From JACCZX01 sp963710675 (GTDB lineage Bacteria > Pseudomonadota > Gammaproteobacteria > Burkholderiales > Burkholderiaceae_F): DNA of 64,000 nucleotides. Positions 1-8,335 of the stretch are shown one piece after another. The notes under the pieces were generated by a model. It saw only the letters and a program-made list of their open reading frames with translations, made no database searches and was not told the DNA's origin. The first letter of the stretch is position 1. Each line of letters starts with the position of its first letter. The DNA is taken from positions 186,001 through 250,000 of the forward strand of contig CAVQBE010000025.1 of the NCBI GenBank assembly GCA_963710675.1, read 5' to 3'. Both the position numbers and the translations under genes were made by a program.

Positions 1-39
1 CTAATCGCACAAAAGTAGGGTTGCACTTTTGTGCGCCTG
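1..39 (-). repeat. Post-stop hairpin repeat, copy A (cut by window edge)
   Basis: Read on the minus strand this begins three bases after the TAA stop of the SDR gene. An 11-bp perfect stem (CGCACAAAAGT pairing with ACTTTTGTGCG) closes an 8-nt loop GCAACCCT and is followed by GATTAG, where the window ends. The same hairpin, with compensatory changes in the stem, follows gspG (copy B) and rpsK (copy C). The second hairpin found in B and C would lie beyond position 1 and cannot be seen. It could act as a terminator or as an RNA-processing or protein-binding site; no U-tract directly follows this hairpin. Confidence 0.7.
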
Positions 40-772
40 TTAGAGACTCATGCCGCCGTCGACAAAGATCGCCTGGCCGGTCATGAATGATGATTCATCG
101 GAGACAAGATAAACGAACGTCTCCGCAATCTCTTCTGCTGTCGCCAGCCGGCCCATCGGCTGTCTCGCAACGAAATCCTTGCGCGCCTGCACCGGATCGG
201 CAAACGCGTTGATGCGTTCGCCGAGCGACGGCGTGTCCACCGTACCGGGCACACGCAATTGACACGGATGTTCTGTTTAACGTGATCGATCGCCAGTGCG
301 CGAGTGAAGCCGGCCACTGCCGCCTTGCTTGCCGCGTAAGCGAGTCGATTCGGCGCCGCTTTGTGCGCACCCAACACGGAAGCCATGTTCAAGATCGTGC
401 CTCCGCCTGCGGCAATCATCTTTGGCAGCATCGCCTTCGTCATGACGAACATGCTGCGTACATTCAGATCGAAGCTGAAATCCCAATCCTTGGTACTGCA
501 CTCGAGGATCGTGCCGTGGGCGACGTACCCCGCGCAGTTGAATAGAACATTGACAGCGCCGATGTTCTCAACAAACGCCTGTACCGCTGCGTCGTCGAGT
601 ACGTCGAGCTGGCGCTTTGTGATCGTCTGTGGCAGGTCGACAGCAATTCGTCCTTCAGGTCGCTTGCAATCACGTTCGCGCCTTCGCGCGCGAATGCAAG
701 CACCGCTGCGCGGCCCATTCCCTGCGCGGCCGCCGTGACCAGCACCGTTTTTCCCTGCAAGCGGCCAGCCAT
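40..772 (-). CDS. SDR-family NAD(P)-dependent oxidoreductase (two -1 frameshifts)
   Basis: A short-chain dehydrogenase of about 244 residues. The N-terminus carries the cofactor motif of the type TAAAQGMGRA, then NCAGY, the catalytic Ser/Tyr/Lys set (NMASV, YAASK) and the C-terminal PGTVDTPSL and DGGMSL segments typical of classical SDRs. The three parts lie in three frames. One base is missing near 645 (probably a G in GGTCGAC) and one near 250 (CCCGGG read as CCCGG). Restoring both gives 245 codons. It is divergent from the GntR regulator and the TRAP/UxaA operon, so it probably oxidises or reduces a sugar acid in the same pathway. The substrate cannot be read from sequence. Confidence 0.85.
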
Positions 773-840
773 TGATCCTCCGTTGCTTGACACTGCTGGG
801 GCCGCGTGTGAAGCTCGACCGCCAGAATTCGAATACAAAT

Positions 841-851
841 TGGTCTGACCA
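841..851. promoter_or_regulatory. Putative GntR/FadR-family operator
   Basis: TGGTCTGACCA is a perfect palindrome around one central base and fits the TGGT-N3-ACCA operator pattern known for FadR-subfamily GntR regulators. It sits in the 146-bp gap between the divergent SDR gene and the GntR regulator, 68 bp upstream of the regulator start. Autoregulation and control of both directions is the simplest inference. Confidence 0.6.
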
Positions 852-918
852 CTTGACCAGCCGCGCAGTGTAAGCAAACGACCCAACCACTGTCTACTTC
901 CGTTGACTACTTGCCACC

Positions 919-1677
919 ATGCCGATCAAGGCGGTCGAATCCCAACGCTTGTACCGGCGCATCGCGGAAGAAATTGCGCGTCTGATCAAGCGCGGAGAGT
1001 ACAAGCCGGGAGCGCGGCTGCCGCCCGAGCGAGATTTGGCGACCATGCTGAAGGTAAGCCGCCCGTCGGTGCGCGAAGCGTTGATAGCGCTGGAGGTTGA
1101 AGGCTATGTCGACGTCCGCGTTGGCTCGGGTGTTTACGTGTCGCATGCGGGCGGATCGCGCGGCAAATCGGTTCGGCTGCCCGCGGACTCAGGACCCTTC
1201 GAGTTGATAACTGCGCGTCGACTGCTGGAATCCGAATGCGCCGCCCTCGCCGCAAGAAATGCGAGCCCGGCGCAAATTCGCCGCATGCGTGCAGCGCTCG
1301 CGGCGATGGTTCGTGATCGAAAGCGCAATGTGATGCCGCTCGAAAATGACCGCCGGTTTCATCTGGAAATGGCTGAGGCCGCCGGCAACAGCGCACTTGC
1401 ATTGCTGGTTCGCACCCTGTGGGACCAACGCACCGGCCCATTGTTTCTGCAACTCGAGCATCACTTCGATACGCCCGACCTATGGGACGCGGCGATTGCC
1501 GAGCATCAATCGGTAATGGTTGCGATTGAAGCGCACGATGGAGTGAAGGCACGTACGACGATGCGCAGGCATATGGACCAGGCCGCGAGGCGATTCCAGA
1601 AAAGCTGGACCACCACCCGCTCGCAGCCCAGAAGACCAGCGTCGAAACAGCAGGGAGCCGGCAATGGCGCAGCCTGA
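919..1677 (+). CDS. FadR/GntR-family transcriptional regulator with FCD domain
   Basis: A 252-residue regulator. Residues about 10-75 form the GntR winged helix-turn-helix (ARLPPERDLA, SRPSVREAL, GSGVYV). Residues about 95-230 form an all-helical FCD effector-binding domain (RRLLESECAALAA, FHLEMAEAAGNSAL, HQSVMVAIEAHD), which in this family binds carboxylated ligands, often with a metal. The ATG at 919 gives the standard N-terminus. It is the first gene of the transporter operon and overlaps dctQ by 14 bp, so it is probably co-transcribed and regulates its own operon. The likely ligand is a sugar acid or its breakdown product. Confidence 0.92.
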   Translation: MPIKAVESQRLYRRIAEEIARLIKRGEYKPGARLPPERDLATMLKVSRPSVREALIALEVEGYVDVRVGSGVYVSHAGGSRGKSVRLPADSGPFELITARRLLESECAALAARNASPAQIRRMRAALAAMVRDRKRNVMPLENDRRFHLEMAEAAGNSALALLVRTLWDQRTGPLFLQLEHHFDTPDLWDAAIAEHQSVMVAIEAHDGVKARTTMRRHMDQAARRFQKSWTTTRSQPRRPASKQQGAGNGAA

Positions 1678-2245
1678 AGAATCCACGCCCGACATTAACG
1701 AGCATGTGCTGACTGCGAGCGGCGAATTCGACGTTCATGACGCGCCGATAGACATTCGCGTCTATCGCTTTGAAGACTGGATTGCGTTCGTGTTCTTCTG
1801 GGCGCTATCGGCCGTGATCTTTCTGCAGTTTTTCACGCGCTACGCGATGAACGACTCGGCATCGTGGACCGAGGAGATTGCGCGCTATCTGTTGATCTGC
1901 ACCGTGTTTATCGGGGCGGCGATCGGTGTGCGCAAGAACAATCACATACAGGTCGATTTCCTGTACCGGATCTTGCCGAAACCATTGATGCGTGTGATGT
2001 CGACGCTTGTCGACATTGCGCGGATTGCGTTCCTTGGTTATGCGACTTGGCTGACGTTTCAGTTACTACAGCGTATCGGCGGGCAGCAAATGTCGGTGGT
2101 CGATCTGCCGATCGGACTCGTCTATAGCGTCGTGCTCGTGGGGTTTGCGCTAATGACCTGGCGCGCTGTCGGTGTGGCAATTGCAAACTGGCGACGAAAG
2201 GCTTCGGTGCTCGAACAGCCCGAACTTGCGGAGAGCGCCACGTGA
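1664..2245 (+). CDS. dctQ: TRAP transporter small permease (DctQ type)
   Basis: A 193-residue inner-membrane protein with four hydrophobic segments, the size and layout of TRAP DctQ subunits. It contains the family-like stretch SWTEEIARYLLI followed by GVRKNNHIQVDF. It forms the membrane complex with DctM and works with the periplasmic receptor encoded at 5277. The start overlaps the regulator gene, and a GGGAG lies 6 bases upstream. Ten bases separate its stop from dctM. The symbol is a family name; the transported substrate is not dicarboxylate by necessity. Confidence 0.92.
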   Translation: MAQPEESTPDINEHVLTASGEFDVHDAPIDIRVYRFEDWIAFVFFWALSAVIFLQFFTRYAMNDSASWTEEIARYLLICTVFIGAAIGVRKNNHIQVDFLYRILPKPLMRVMSTLVDIARIAFLGYATWLTFQLLQRIGGQQMSVVDLPIGLVYSVVLVGFALMTWRAVGVAIANWRRKASVLEQPELAESAT

Positions 2246-2255
2246 GGGATTTCAG

Positions 2256-3659
2256 ATGAGCCCGGCCGGCTTCAAACTGCTGTTCCTGGCGCTGATGGGG
2301 TCAGGCATTCCGGTCGCCATTGCGATGGCCGGTTCGTCGCTGATCTTCGTGATGGCGACGGGCCTGGTGCCGGACTTCGTCGTGATCCACCGGATGGTCA
2401 GCGGCATCGATTCGTTCCCATTGCTTGCGGTGCCGTTTTTCATTCTTGCCGGCAACCTGATGAACTCTGCTGGCATCACCAATCGTATCTACAACTTCGC
2501 GCTTGCATTGGTTGGTTGGCTGCGCGGCGGGTTGGGGCACGTCAACGTCGTTGGATCGATGATCTTTGCCGGCATGTCGGGTACCGCTATCGCGGACGCT
2601 GCCGGGCTCGGAACGATCGAGATCAAGGCGATGAAGGATCACGGATACAACCTCGAGTTCGCGGTCGGAGTGACTGCGGCTTCGGCAACGCTCGGGCCAA
2701 TCATTCCGCCTTCATTGCCCTTCGTGATCTACGCAATGTTCGCCAATGTGTCGGTAGGGGCGCTGTTCCTCGCCGGCATTTTCCCGGGCATCGTCATGGC
2801 GTTGCTGATGATGGCAACCGTGGCCTTCTTCGCGCACAAAAATAAGTGGGGCGGGGACATCGCGTTCGAATGGAAGCGCATCGGCAAAGCGCTGCTCGAG
2901 CTCGCGATCGTTGCCGGATTTCCGGTAGCTATCTGGCTCTCGACGCAACAGGGCACCAACCCGGTGTGGACCGTGGTGATTGGACTTGCGCTGTTGCTCG
3001 CGGCCGATCGGTATTTTCGATTCAACGCGGTGCTTCCGATCATGACGCCGGTGTTGTTGATCGGCGGCATGACTAGTGGTGTTTTTACTGCCACCGAGGG
3101 TGCGATTGCGGCGTGCGTGTGGTCATTGTTCCTCGGCGTCGCGTGGTTTCGGACGTTGAACTGGAAGATGCTGATCAAGGTGTCGATGGACACGATCGAG
3201 ACCACGGCCACGGTCCTGTTCATTGTTGCGGCCGCATCCATCTTCGGCTGGATGCTCACGGTCACAAAAACCACCGAGCTGATCGCGGGATGGGTGCTTG
3301 CCTTTACGCAGGAGCCATGGGTTTTCCTGTTACTGGCCAACGGCTTAATGCTGTTCGTCGGCTGTTTCCTGGAACCGGTGGCTGCGATTACGATCCTGGT
3401 TCCGGTGCTGCTACCGATTGTGCTGAAGCTGGGGATTGACCCAGTGCATTTCGGGTTGATCATGGTGCTTAATCTAATGATCGGCCTGCTGCATCCACCG
3501 ATGGGGCTGGTGCTATACGTTCTTGCGCGCGTGGCCAAGCTGTCTATCGAACGCACCACGATGGCGATCCTGCCATGGCTTGTGCCGCTGCTGATCAGCC
3601 TCGCGCTGATCACGTATGTGCCGATCATCAGCCTGTGGCTGCCGCGGCTGGCGATGTAG
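2256..3659 (+). CDS. dctM: TRAP transporter large permease (DctM type)
   Basis: A 467-residue, highly hydrophobic protein with a dozen or so membrane segments, matching the DctM/TRAP large-permease family. Recognisable pieces are GSGIPVAIAMAGSS, the GMSGTAIADAAGLG and LGPIIPPSLPFVIYA stretches, and MIGLLHPPMGLVLYVLA near the C-terminus. These are the paired re-entrant hairpin regions that carry substrate and sodium. The ATG at 2256, preceded by GAGGG, was chosen over upstream in-frame codons because it starts directly before the conserved first membrane helix. Confidence 0.94.
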   Translation: MSPAGFKLLFLALMGSGIPVAIAMAGSSLIFVMATGLVPDFVVIHRMVSGIDSFPLLAVPFFILAGNLMNSAGITNRIYNFALALVGWLRGGLGHVNVVGSMIFAGMSGTAIADAAGLGTIEIKAMKDHGYNLEFAVGVTAASATLGPIIPPSLPFVIYAMFANVSVGALFLAGIFPGIVMALLMMATVAFFAHKNKWGGDIAFEWKRIGKALLELAIVAGFPVAIWLSTQQGTNPVWTVVIGLALLLAADRYFRFNAVLPIMTPVLLIGGMTSGVFTATEGAIAACVWSLFLGVAWFRTLNWKMLIKVSMDTIETTATVLFIVAAASIFGWMLTVTKTTELIAGWVLAFTQEPWVFLLLANGLMLFVGCFLEPVAAITILVPVLLPIVLKLGIDPVHFGLIMVLNLMIGLLHPPMGLVLYVLARVAKLSIERTTMAILPWLVPLLISLALITYVPIISLWLPRLAM

Positions 3660-3671
3660 GGAAGGGAACGA

Positions 3672-5228
3672 ATGCTGCAAGAAGTGCCTCTTGTATTGAG
3701 ACTTAACGCTGCCGATGACGTTGTCATCGCGCGCAAACAATTGGTGTCGGGCACACTTATCAAGAACGAAGGCGTGACTGTGATTGGTCTGGTTCCGCCG
3801 GGCCATAAGCTCGCGACGCGAGCGATTGCGGCTGGCGCGCCGGTGCGTCGCTACAACCAGATCATCGGCTTTGCGACGCGCGACATTCGTGCCGGTGAGC
3901 ACGTGCACCTACATAACATGGGCATCGGTAGCGAGCACGGGGCCAACGTCGGCGGCGCAACGCGTGACTACGCGTTCTGCGCCGATGTGAAGCCCACCGC
4001 AATGATCAACCCGTCCGCAAGCTTCATGGGAATCGTGCGCGACGATGGCCGCGTTGCGACGCGCAACTACGTCGCCATCATCTCGAGCGTCAATTGTTCG
4101 GCAACGGTGTCGCGTGCGATCGCGGATCAATTCCGCACTGACATTCGTCCCGAGGTGCTCGCTGCTTATCCGAATATCGATGGCGTGATTGCACTGACGC
4201 ACGGCACCGGCTGTGGAATGGACATGGGCGAGAGCATGGATGTGCTGCGCCGGACGATGGCAGGCTATGCAAGGCATCCAAACATCGCGGCGACGATCTT
4301 CATCGGCCTCGGCTGCGAGGCGAATCAGATCACGTCGTTGCTGGGCGCAGAAGGGTTAAAGGAAAGCGATCGGCTTGCGCGCTACAACATGCAGGACGTC
4401 GGGGGAACCGCGAAAGCGATTGACCGCGGCGTGGCCATCGTCAAGGACATGCTGCCTGCGGCCAATCGCGTCAAGAGAACGCCGGTATCTGCCAGTCACC
4501 TGATGCTGGGTCTGCAATGCGGAGGCTCTGACGGATATTCGGGTATTACAGCCAATCCCGCTCTTGGCAACGCAGTCGACCGGTTAGTGGCGCATGGCGG
4601 CACCGCAATACTTTCGGAAACGCCGGAGATTTACGGCGCCGAACACTTGCTGACACGCCGCGCGGTTTCGCGCGAGGTGGGTGAAAAGCTGATCGAGCGC
4701 ATCAAGTGGTGGGAGGACTACACCGCGCGCAATCACGGTGAGATGAACAACAATCCCTCGCCGGGCAACAAGGCAGGCGGACTGACAACGATCCTCGAAA
4801 AGTCGCTCGGCGCGGTTGCAAAAGGCGGCACGACCAATCTGGTTGATGTGGTCGAGTACGCGCAGCCGGTCAGGGCAAAGGGATTTGTTTATATGGATAC
4901 GCCCGGCTACGACCCGGTGTCAGCGACGGGGCAGGTCGCTGGTGGCGCCAACATGATCGTGTTCACGACCGGCCGTGGCTCAGCGTACGGATGCGCCCCA
5001 TCGCCGTCGCTGAAGTTATCGACCAATACCGAGCTATGGCAGCGGCAGCAGGAAGACATCGATCTGAACTGTGGCGAAATCGCGGATGGCGCTGCAACGA
5101 TCGAAGACATCGGCGAACGGCTGTTCCAACTGATACTTGCAACGGCATCGGGCGAGAAAACCAAGAGCGAGCGCTTTGGCTATGGTCAAAGCGAGTTCAT
5201 TCCATGGCAGTTGGGCGCGACGATGTAG
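3672..5228 (+). CDS. UxaA-family altronate/sugar-acid dehydratase
   Basis: A 518-residue protein of the altronate hydrolase (UxaA/GarD) family. Residues about 10-85 form a SAF domain (GHKLATRAIAAG, RYNQIIGFATRDI), followed by the large catalytic part with RVATRNYVAI, THGTGCGM, LGLQCGGSDG, NNPSPGNKAGGL and the C-terminal GRGSAYGCAPSPSLKL. The family dehydrates aldonic or aldaric acids such as D-altronate to 2-keto-3-deoxy acids. GGGAAGGGA precedes the ATG. Lying between the TRAP permease and the receptor, it ties this transporter to sugar-acid use. Which acid is unknown, so no symbol is given. Confidence 0.9.
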   Translation: MLQEVPLVLRLNAADDVVIARKQLVSGTLIKNEGVTVIGLVPPGHKLATRAIAAGAPVRRYNQIIGFATRDIRAGEHVHLHNMGIGSEHGANVGGATRDYAFCADVKPTAMINPSASFMGIVRDDGRVATRNYVAIISSVNCSATVSRAIADQFRTDIRPEVLAAYPNIDGVIALTHGTGCGMDMGESMDVLRRTMAGYARHPNIAATIFIGLGCEANQITSLLGAEGLKESDRLARYNMQDVGGTAKAIDRGVAIVKDMLPAANRVKRTPVSASHLMLGLQCGGSDGYSGITANPALGNAVDRLVAHGGTAILSETPEIYGAEHLLTRRAVSREVGEKLIERIKWWEDYTARNHGEMNNNPSPGNKAGGLTTILEKSLGAVAKGGTTNLVDVVEYAQPVRAKGFVYMDTPGYDPVSATGQVAGGANMIVFTTGRGSAYGCAPSPSLKLSTNTELWQRQQEDIDLNCGEIADGAATIEDIGERLFQLILATASGEKTKSERFGYGQSEFIPWQLGATM

Positions 5229-5276
5229 CTCAACAGTCACTGCTTTGCATGACCGATTTACGATCCAGGAGGAGAC

Positions 5277-6254
5277 ATGAAGTTGAACATTAGAAAAGTC
5301 ACTATTGCCGCAGCGCTTTCGCTGATTGCGCTCGGGTCTGCGCATGCGCAGACGAAGCTTAAGTTTGCTCACGTTTATGAAGTCAGCGAGCCGTACCACA
5401 CGGCTGCCGTGTGGGCAGCGGGGGAAATTGCGAAACGGACCAACGGTCGATACACGATGGAAGTATTCCCTGCATCGACGCTTGGCAAGGAAACCGACAT
5501 CAATCAAGGGTTGACGCTGGGCACGGTCGACATCATCTACACGGGACAACTATTTGCCGGTCGTACTTACGGACCGATCGCCATCGGTGGCGCGCCATTT
5601 GTCTTCCGTGATTTCAACCACTGGAAGGCATTCTCGACAAGCCCGTTGTTCGCAGAACTCGGCGAGGGGTATCGCGCCAAGAGTGGAGGTAACAAGGTCG
5701 TCGCTATCACCTATTACGGCGAGCGTCACGTGACGTCGAACAAGCCGATCAACAAGCCCGAAGATATGAAAGGGTTGAAGATTCGCGTTCCCGACGCACC
5801 GCTTTACACGATGTTCCCGCGCGCTGTCGGTGCCAATCCAACGCCGATTGCGTTCGCGGAGGTTTATCTCGCGTTACAAAACGGCACCGTCGATGCGCAG
5901 GAAAATCCATTGCCGACGATCGACGCGAAGAAGTTCTATGAAGTGCAGAAATACATCGTGCTGACGGGCCACATCACCGATGCGCTGCTGACGATCGTCG
6001 GCGCACCCACCTGGAACAAGCTGTCGGACGCCGACAAGGCTATCTTCGATGCAGTCCTGAAAGAGGCCGCAGCCCGCGCGACCGCGCAAATTATCGATAT
6101 CGAAAAGGGCCTCGGCGCAGAGTTCAAAAAGAGGGGCAAGGAGGTCGTGGCGGTGAACCGCGCACCCTTCCGTGAAGCCACAATGAAGCTGCACAACGGG
6201 CCGGACGCAACATGGCCTAAGGATGTTTACGACAAGCTGCAAGCGCTCAAGTGA
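5277..6254 (+). CDS. dctP: TRAP transporter solute-binding protein (DctP family)
   Basis: A 325-residue periplasmic receptor. Residues 1-24 are a signal peptide ending AHAQ. The mature part has the DctP-family landmarks KFAHVYE, GRYTMEVFPASTLG, PFVFRDFNHW, LKIRVPDAPLY and ALQNGTVDAQENPLPTI; the Arg of the IRVP segment normally contacts the substrate carboxylate. AGGAGG lies 5 bases before the ATG, a strong ribosome site that suits the high dose of a binding protein. A terminator follows directly, closing the operon. Confidence 0.94.
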   Translation: MKLNIRKVTIAAALSLIALGSAHAQTKLKFAHVYEVSEPYHTAAVWAAGEIAKRTNGRYTMEVFPASTLGKETDINQGLTLGTVDIIYTGQLFAGRTYGPIAIGGAPFVFRDFNHWKAFSTSPLFAELGEGYRAKSGGNKVVAITYYGERHVTSNKPINKPEDMKGLKIRVPDAPLYTMFPRAVGANPTPIAFAEVYLALQNGTVDAQENPLPTIDAKKFYEVQKYIVLTGHITDALLTIVGAPTWNKLSDADKAIFDAVLKEAAARATAQIIDIEKGLGAEFKKRGKEVVAVNRAPFREATMKLHNGPDATWPKDVYDKLQALK

Positions 6255-6269
6255 TTGCGGACAAAAACA

Positions 6270-6296
6270 AAAACGGCCCCGAGGGCCGTTTTTTTA
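6270..6296 (+). terminator. Rho-independent terminator after dctP
   Basis: The hairpin has a GC-rich stem (ACGGCCC pairing with GGGCCGT) and a tight loop, followed by seven T residues and preceded by an A-run. It starts 16 bases after the dctP stop. The A-run on the other side could make it work on both strands. Confidence 0.9.
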
Positions 6297-6413
6297 CGCC
6301 GCGACTTTGGGAAACAAACTCTTACACATCGTCGGCGAACAGCGGTTGGCAATGTCCGGTCTGAGTGGTATCCGGTAACTCGCCGGACATTACAAACCGC
6401 AGGAGAAGGACAT

Positions 6414-6935
6414 ATGAGTAAGGCCCTGGCAGGCGCCCTTTTAGCGTTTGGACTTTCGTCTGGGTTTGCGGTGCACGCACAGACCGGCACCGCGCCCACA
6501 GACCAGCCGCTGTCGCAACATGGCGCGCGTCATCACGACGGTAAGCATGCATTCACCAAGCCAAGCGAGCGTATTGAAGCGCGCCTCGCTTACATCCGTA
6601 CGGCTCTGAAGATCACGGATGCGCAGCAAGCTCAGTGGAACGCGTTCGCCGAAACGCTGCGCAACCACGCTCGAAGCGCTGACCAGCGCATGCAGGAATT
6701 CCGTGCGCAGCGCGAGCGGGGTGCTGCGCATGAGAGGCCGAGCGCGATTGCGCGGCTTGAGCAGGAGCAGCAGCGCCACGCCGCGTCCGTGACCCGCATC
6801 AACGAACTTTTGACCGTGCAACGGCCGCTGTACGCGGCGCTGTCGGCCGAGCAAAAGGCGATTGCGGACGAACTGTTGGCACCGCGTCGCCACGGTCACC
6901 ACTTCGGCCGGGGCGGGTCTCACCGCGGCGTGTAG
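6414..6935 (+). CDS. Spy/CpxP-like periplasmic LTxxQ-family protein
   Basis: A 173-residue protein with a signal peptide (residues 1-24, ending VHAQ) and a mainly helical, charged mature part. Two LTxxQ-like repeats are visible (LKITDAQQAQW about residue 65 and LSAEQKAIADELL about 145), the signature of the Spy/CpxP family of periplasmic chaperones and metal-stress proteins. The C-terminus is rich in His, Arg and Gly. AGGAGAAGGA precedes the ATG; longer in-frame starts upstream would run through the terminator and have no ribosome site. It stands alone between the TRAP operon and the convergent T2SS operon. Confidence 0.8.
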   Translation: MSKALAGALLAFGLSSGFAVHAQTGTAPTDQPLSQHGARHHDGKHAFTKPSERIEARLAYIRTALKITDAQQAQWNAFAETLRNHARSADQRMQEFRAQRERGAAHERPSAIARLEQEQQRHAASVTRINELLTVQRPLYAALSAEQKAIADELLAPRRHGHHFGRGGSHRGV

Positions 6936-6976
6936 CAAGGCAAGAGCGGCGTTGCGGGACGTGCTCCCGCAACGCC

Positions 6977-8221
6977 TCAGCGCACTAGCTGATTGATCTC
7001 GATAATCGGCAGCAGCACCGCGAGAACGATCAACATCACGACGACCCCCATCGTTAAGATCAGGATCGGCTCGAGCAGCGACGTGAAGAACAGTGCCCGC
7101 CGCTCAGCTTCGCGTGAATGAATATCCGCCGCGCGCGACAGCATCTCGGGCAGCTTGCCCGTCGCTTCACCTGACGCAATCAGATGAATAAGGACGGGAG
7201 GAAACAGCTTCACGTGCCCGGGCTTTTTTTCTTCGTCGGAGTCGGCTCGCAAGGCTTTGGCCAGCGAAAAGCCTTCGCGAACCCGCTGCACAGCGTCCAT
7301 CACCCGGGTGCGCATCGCGAGGTTGGTGATCGTTTCGCCTGCCGCCTGCAATGAGCGCAGCATCGGCACTCCGGAACCGACCAGAATCGCCAGCGTCGAT
7401 GAAAACCGCGCTGTATTAATAGAACGCGAGAGCACTCCCAGGACCGGCAATGTCAGGATGCGCTGATGCCAGCGCAATCGCACCGGTGCCACGCGCAATG
7501 CGCGCTGCGTCAAAAACGCTGCGATCGCGATGATCACGACCAGTATCCAGCCGTAATTGCGGACGAAGTGCGAAACCCCGATCAGCGCGACCGTCAAGAA
7601 AGGTAGTTGCTGTTTGGTGTTTGCAAACACCTGCACGACCTGCGGCACAACGTAGGTCAGCAGGCCAATGACGACCGCCAGTGCGACAAACGTGACGATC
7701 GCCGGATAGACGAACGCCAGCGTGATTTTCTGCTGGAGCCTGGCGCGCTCCTCGACATAGTCGGCCAGGCTGCCAAGCACCGAGCCTAGCTTTCCCGATT
7801 CTTCACCGGCAGAAATCAGCGCACGGTAGATGTCGGGGAACTGACGCGGGTGACGCACCAGCGCTTTTGAAAGAGATGTGCCGCCGAGCACGTCGGTGCG
7901 AATCGATGCCATCAGCTCGCGCACGCTTTGCTTCTCGCTCTGCTCGACCATTACGGTCAGCGCATCGGAGACAGGCAATTGCGCGCCTAGCAATGAAGCG
8001 AGCTGCCGCGTGATAACCGCGAGCTCGGTTTGCGATAGCCGCCGGCTGAGTGAGAGTCCGCCGGCGCGCGCACCGACATCGCTCATGACCGGATCGACCG
8101 ACAGCGGAATCAGTCCGCGACCGCGCAGCAGCTGGCGCGCGAGGCGCGCACTGTCCGCTTCGAGAACGCCCGAAGACTCCTTACCTAAGTTATCGACTGC
8201 GGCGAACCGAAAAGCGGCGAT
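6977..8221 (-). CDS. gspF: T2SS inner-membrane platform protein GspF (no canonical start codon)
   Basis: The polytopic platform protein of the type II secretion system. Two GspF repeats are clear (LTRQLASLLGAQLPVSDAL region and ARFSSTLAILVGSGVPMLRSL), each with the acidic ESGK/ATGK segment and three membrane helices in total. The conserved N-terminus (FRFAAVDNLGKESSGVLEA) extends in frame upstream of the first ATG at 8086. Between the upstream in-frame TAA and that ATG there is no ATG, GTG or TTG. An ATC at 8221-8219, six bases after AAGGAG, sits exactly where the family begins and gives 414 residues. Either AUC is used or the base is an error. Confidence 0.9.
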   Translation of the reverse strand: MAAFRFAAVDNLGKESSGVLEADSARLARQLLRGRGLIPLSVDPVMSDVGARAGGLSLSRRLSQTELAVITRQLASLLGAQLPVSDALTVMVEQSEKQSVRELMASIRTDVLGGTSLSKALVRHPRQFPDIYRALISAGEESGKLGSVLGSLADYVEERARLQQKITLAFVYPAIVTFVALAVVIGLLTYVVPQVVQVFANTKQQLPFLTVALIGVSHFVRNYGWILVVIIAIAAFLTQRALRVAPVRLRWHQRILTLPVLGVLSRSINTARFSSTLAILVGSGVPMLRSLQAAGETITNLAMRTRVMDAVQRVREGFSLAKALRADSDEEKKPGHVKLFPPVLIHLIASGEATGKLPEMLSRAADIHSREAERRALFFTSLLEPILILTMGVVVMLIVLAVLLPIIEINQLVR

Positions 8222-8335
8222 CTGCTTCTCCTTGCGATTGAACCTGCGCCGGGCGCTCGGCCGCCCGGAGCTCGGCGCACGTACTTATCGCGGCGAGTGC
8301 ACGTGCGACGCGTAGCGTCGCGTACACGAGCTGCG

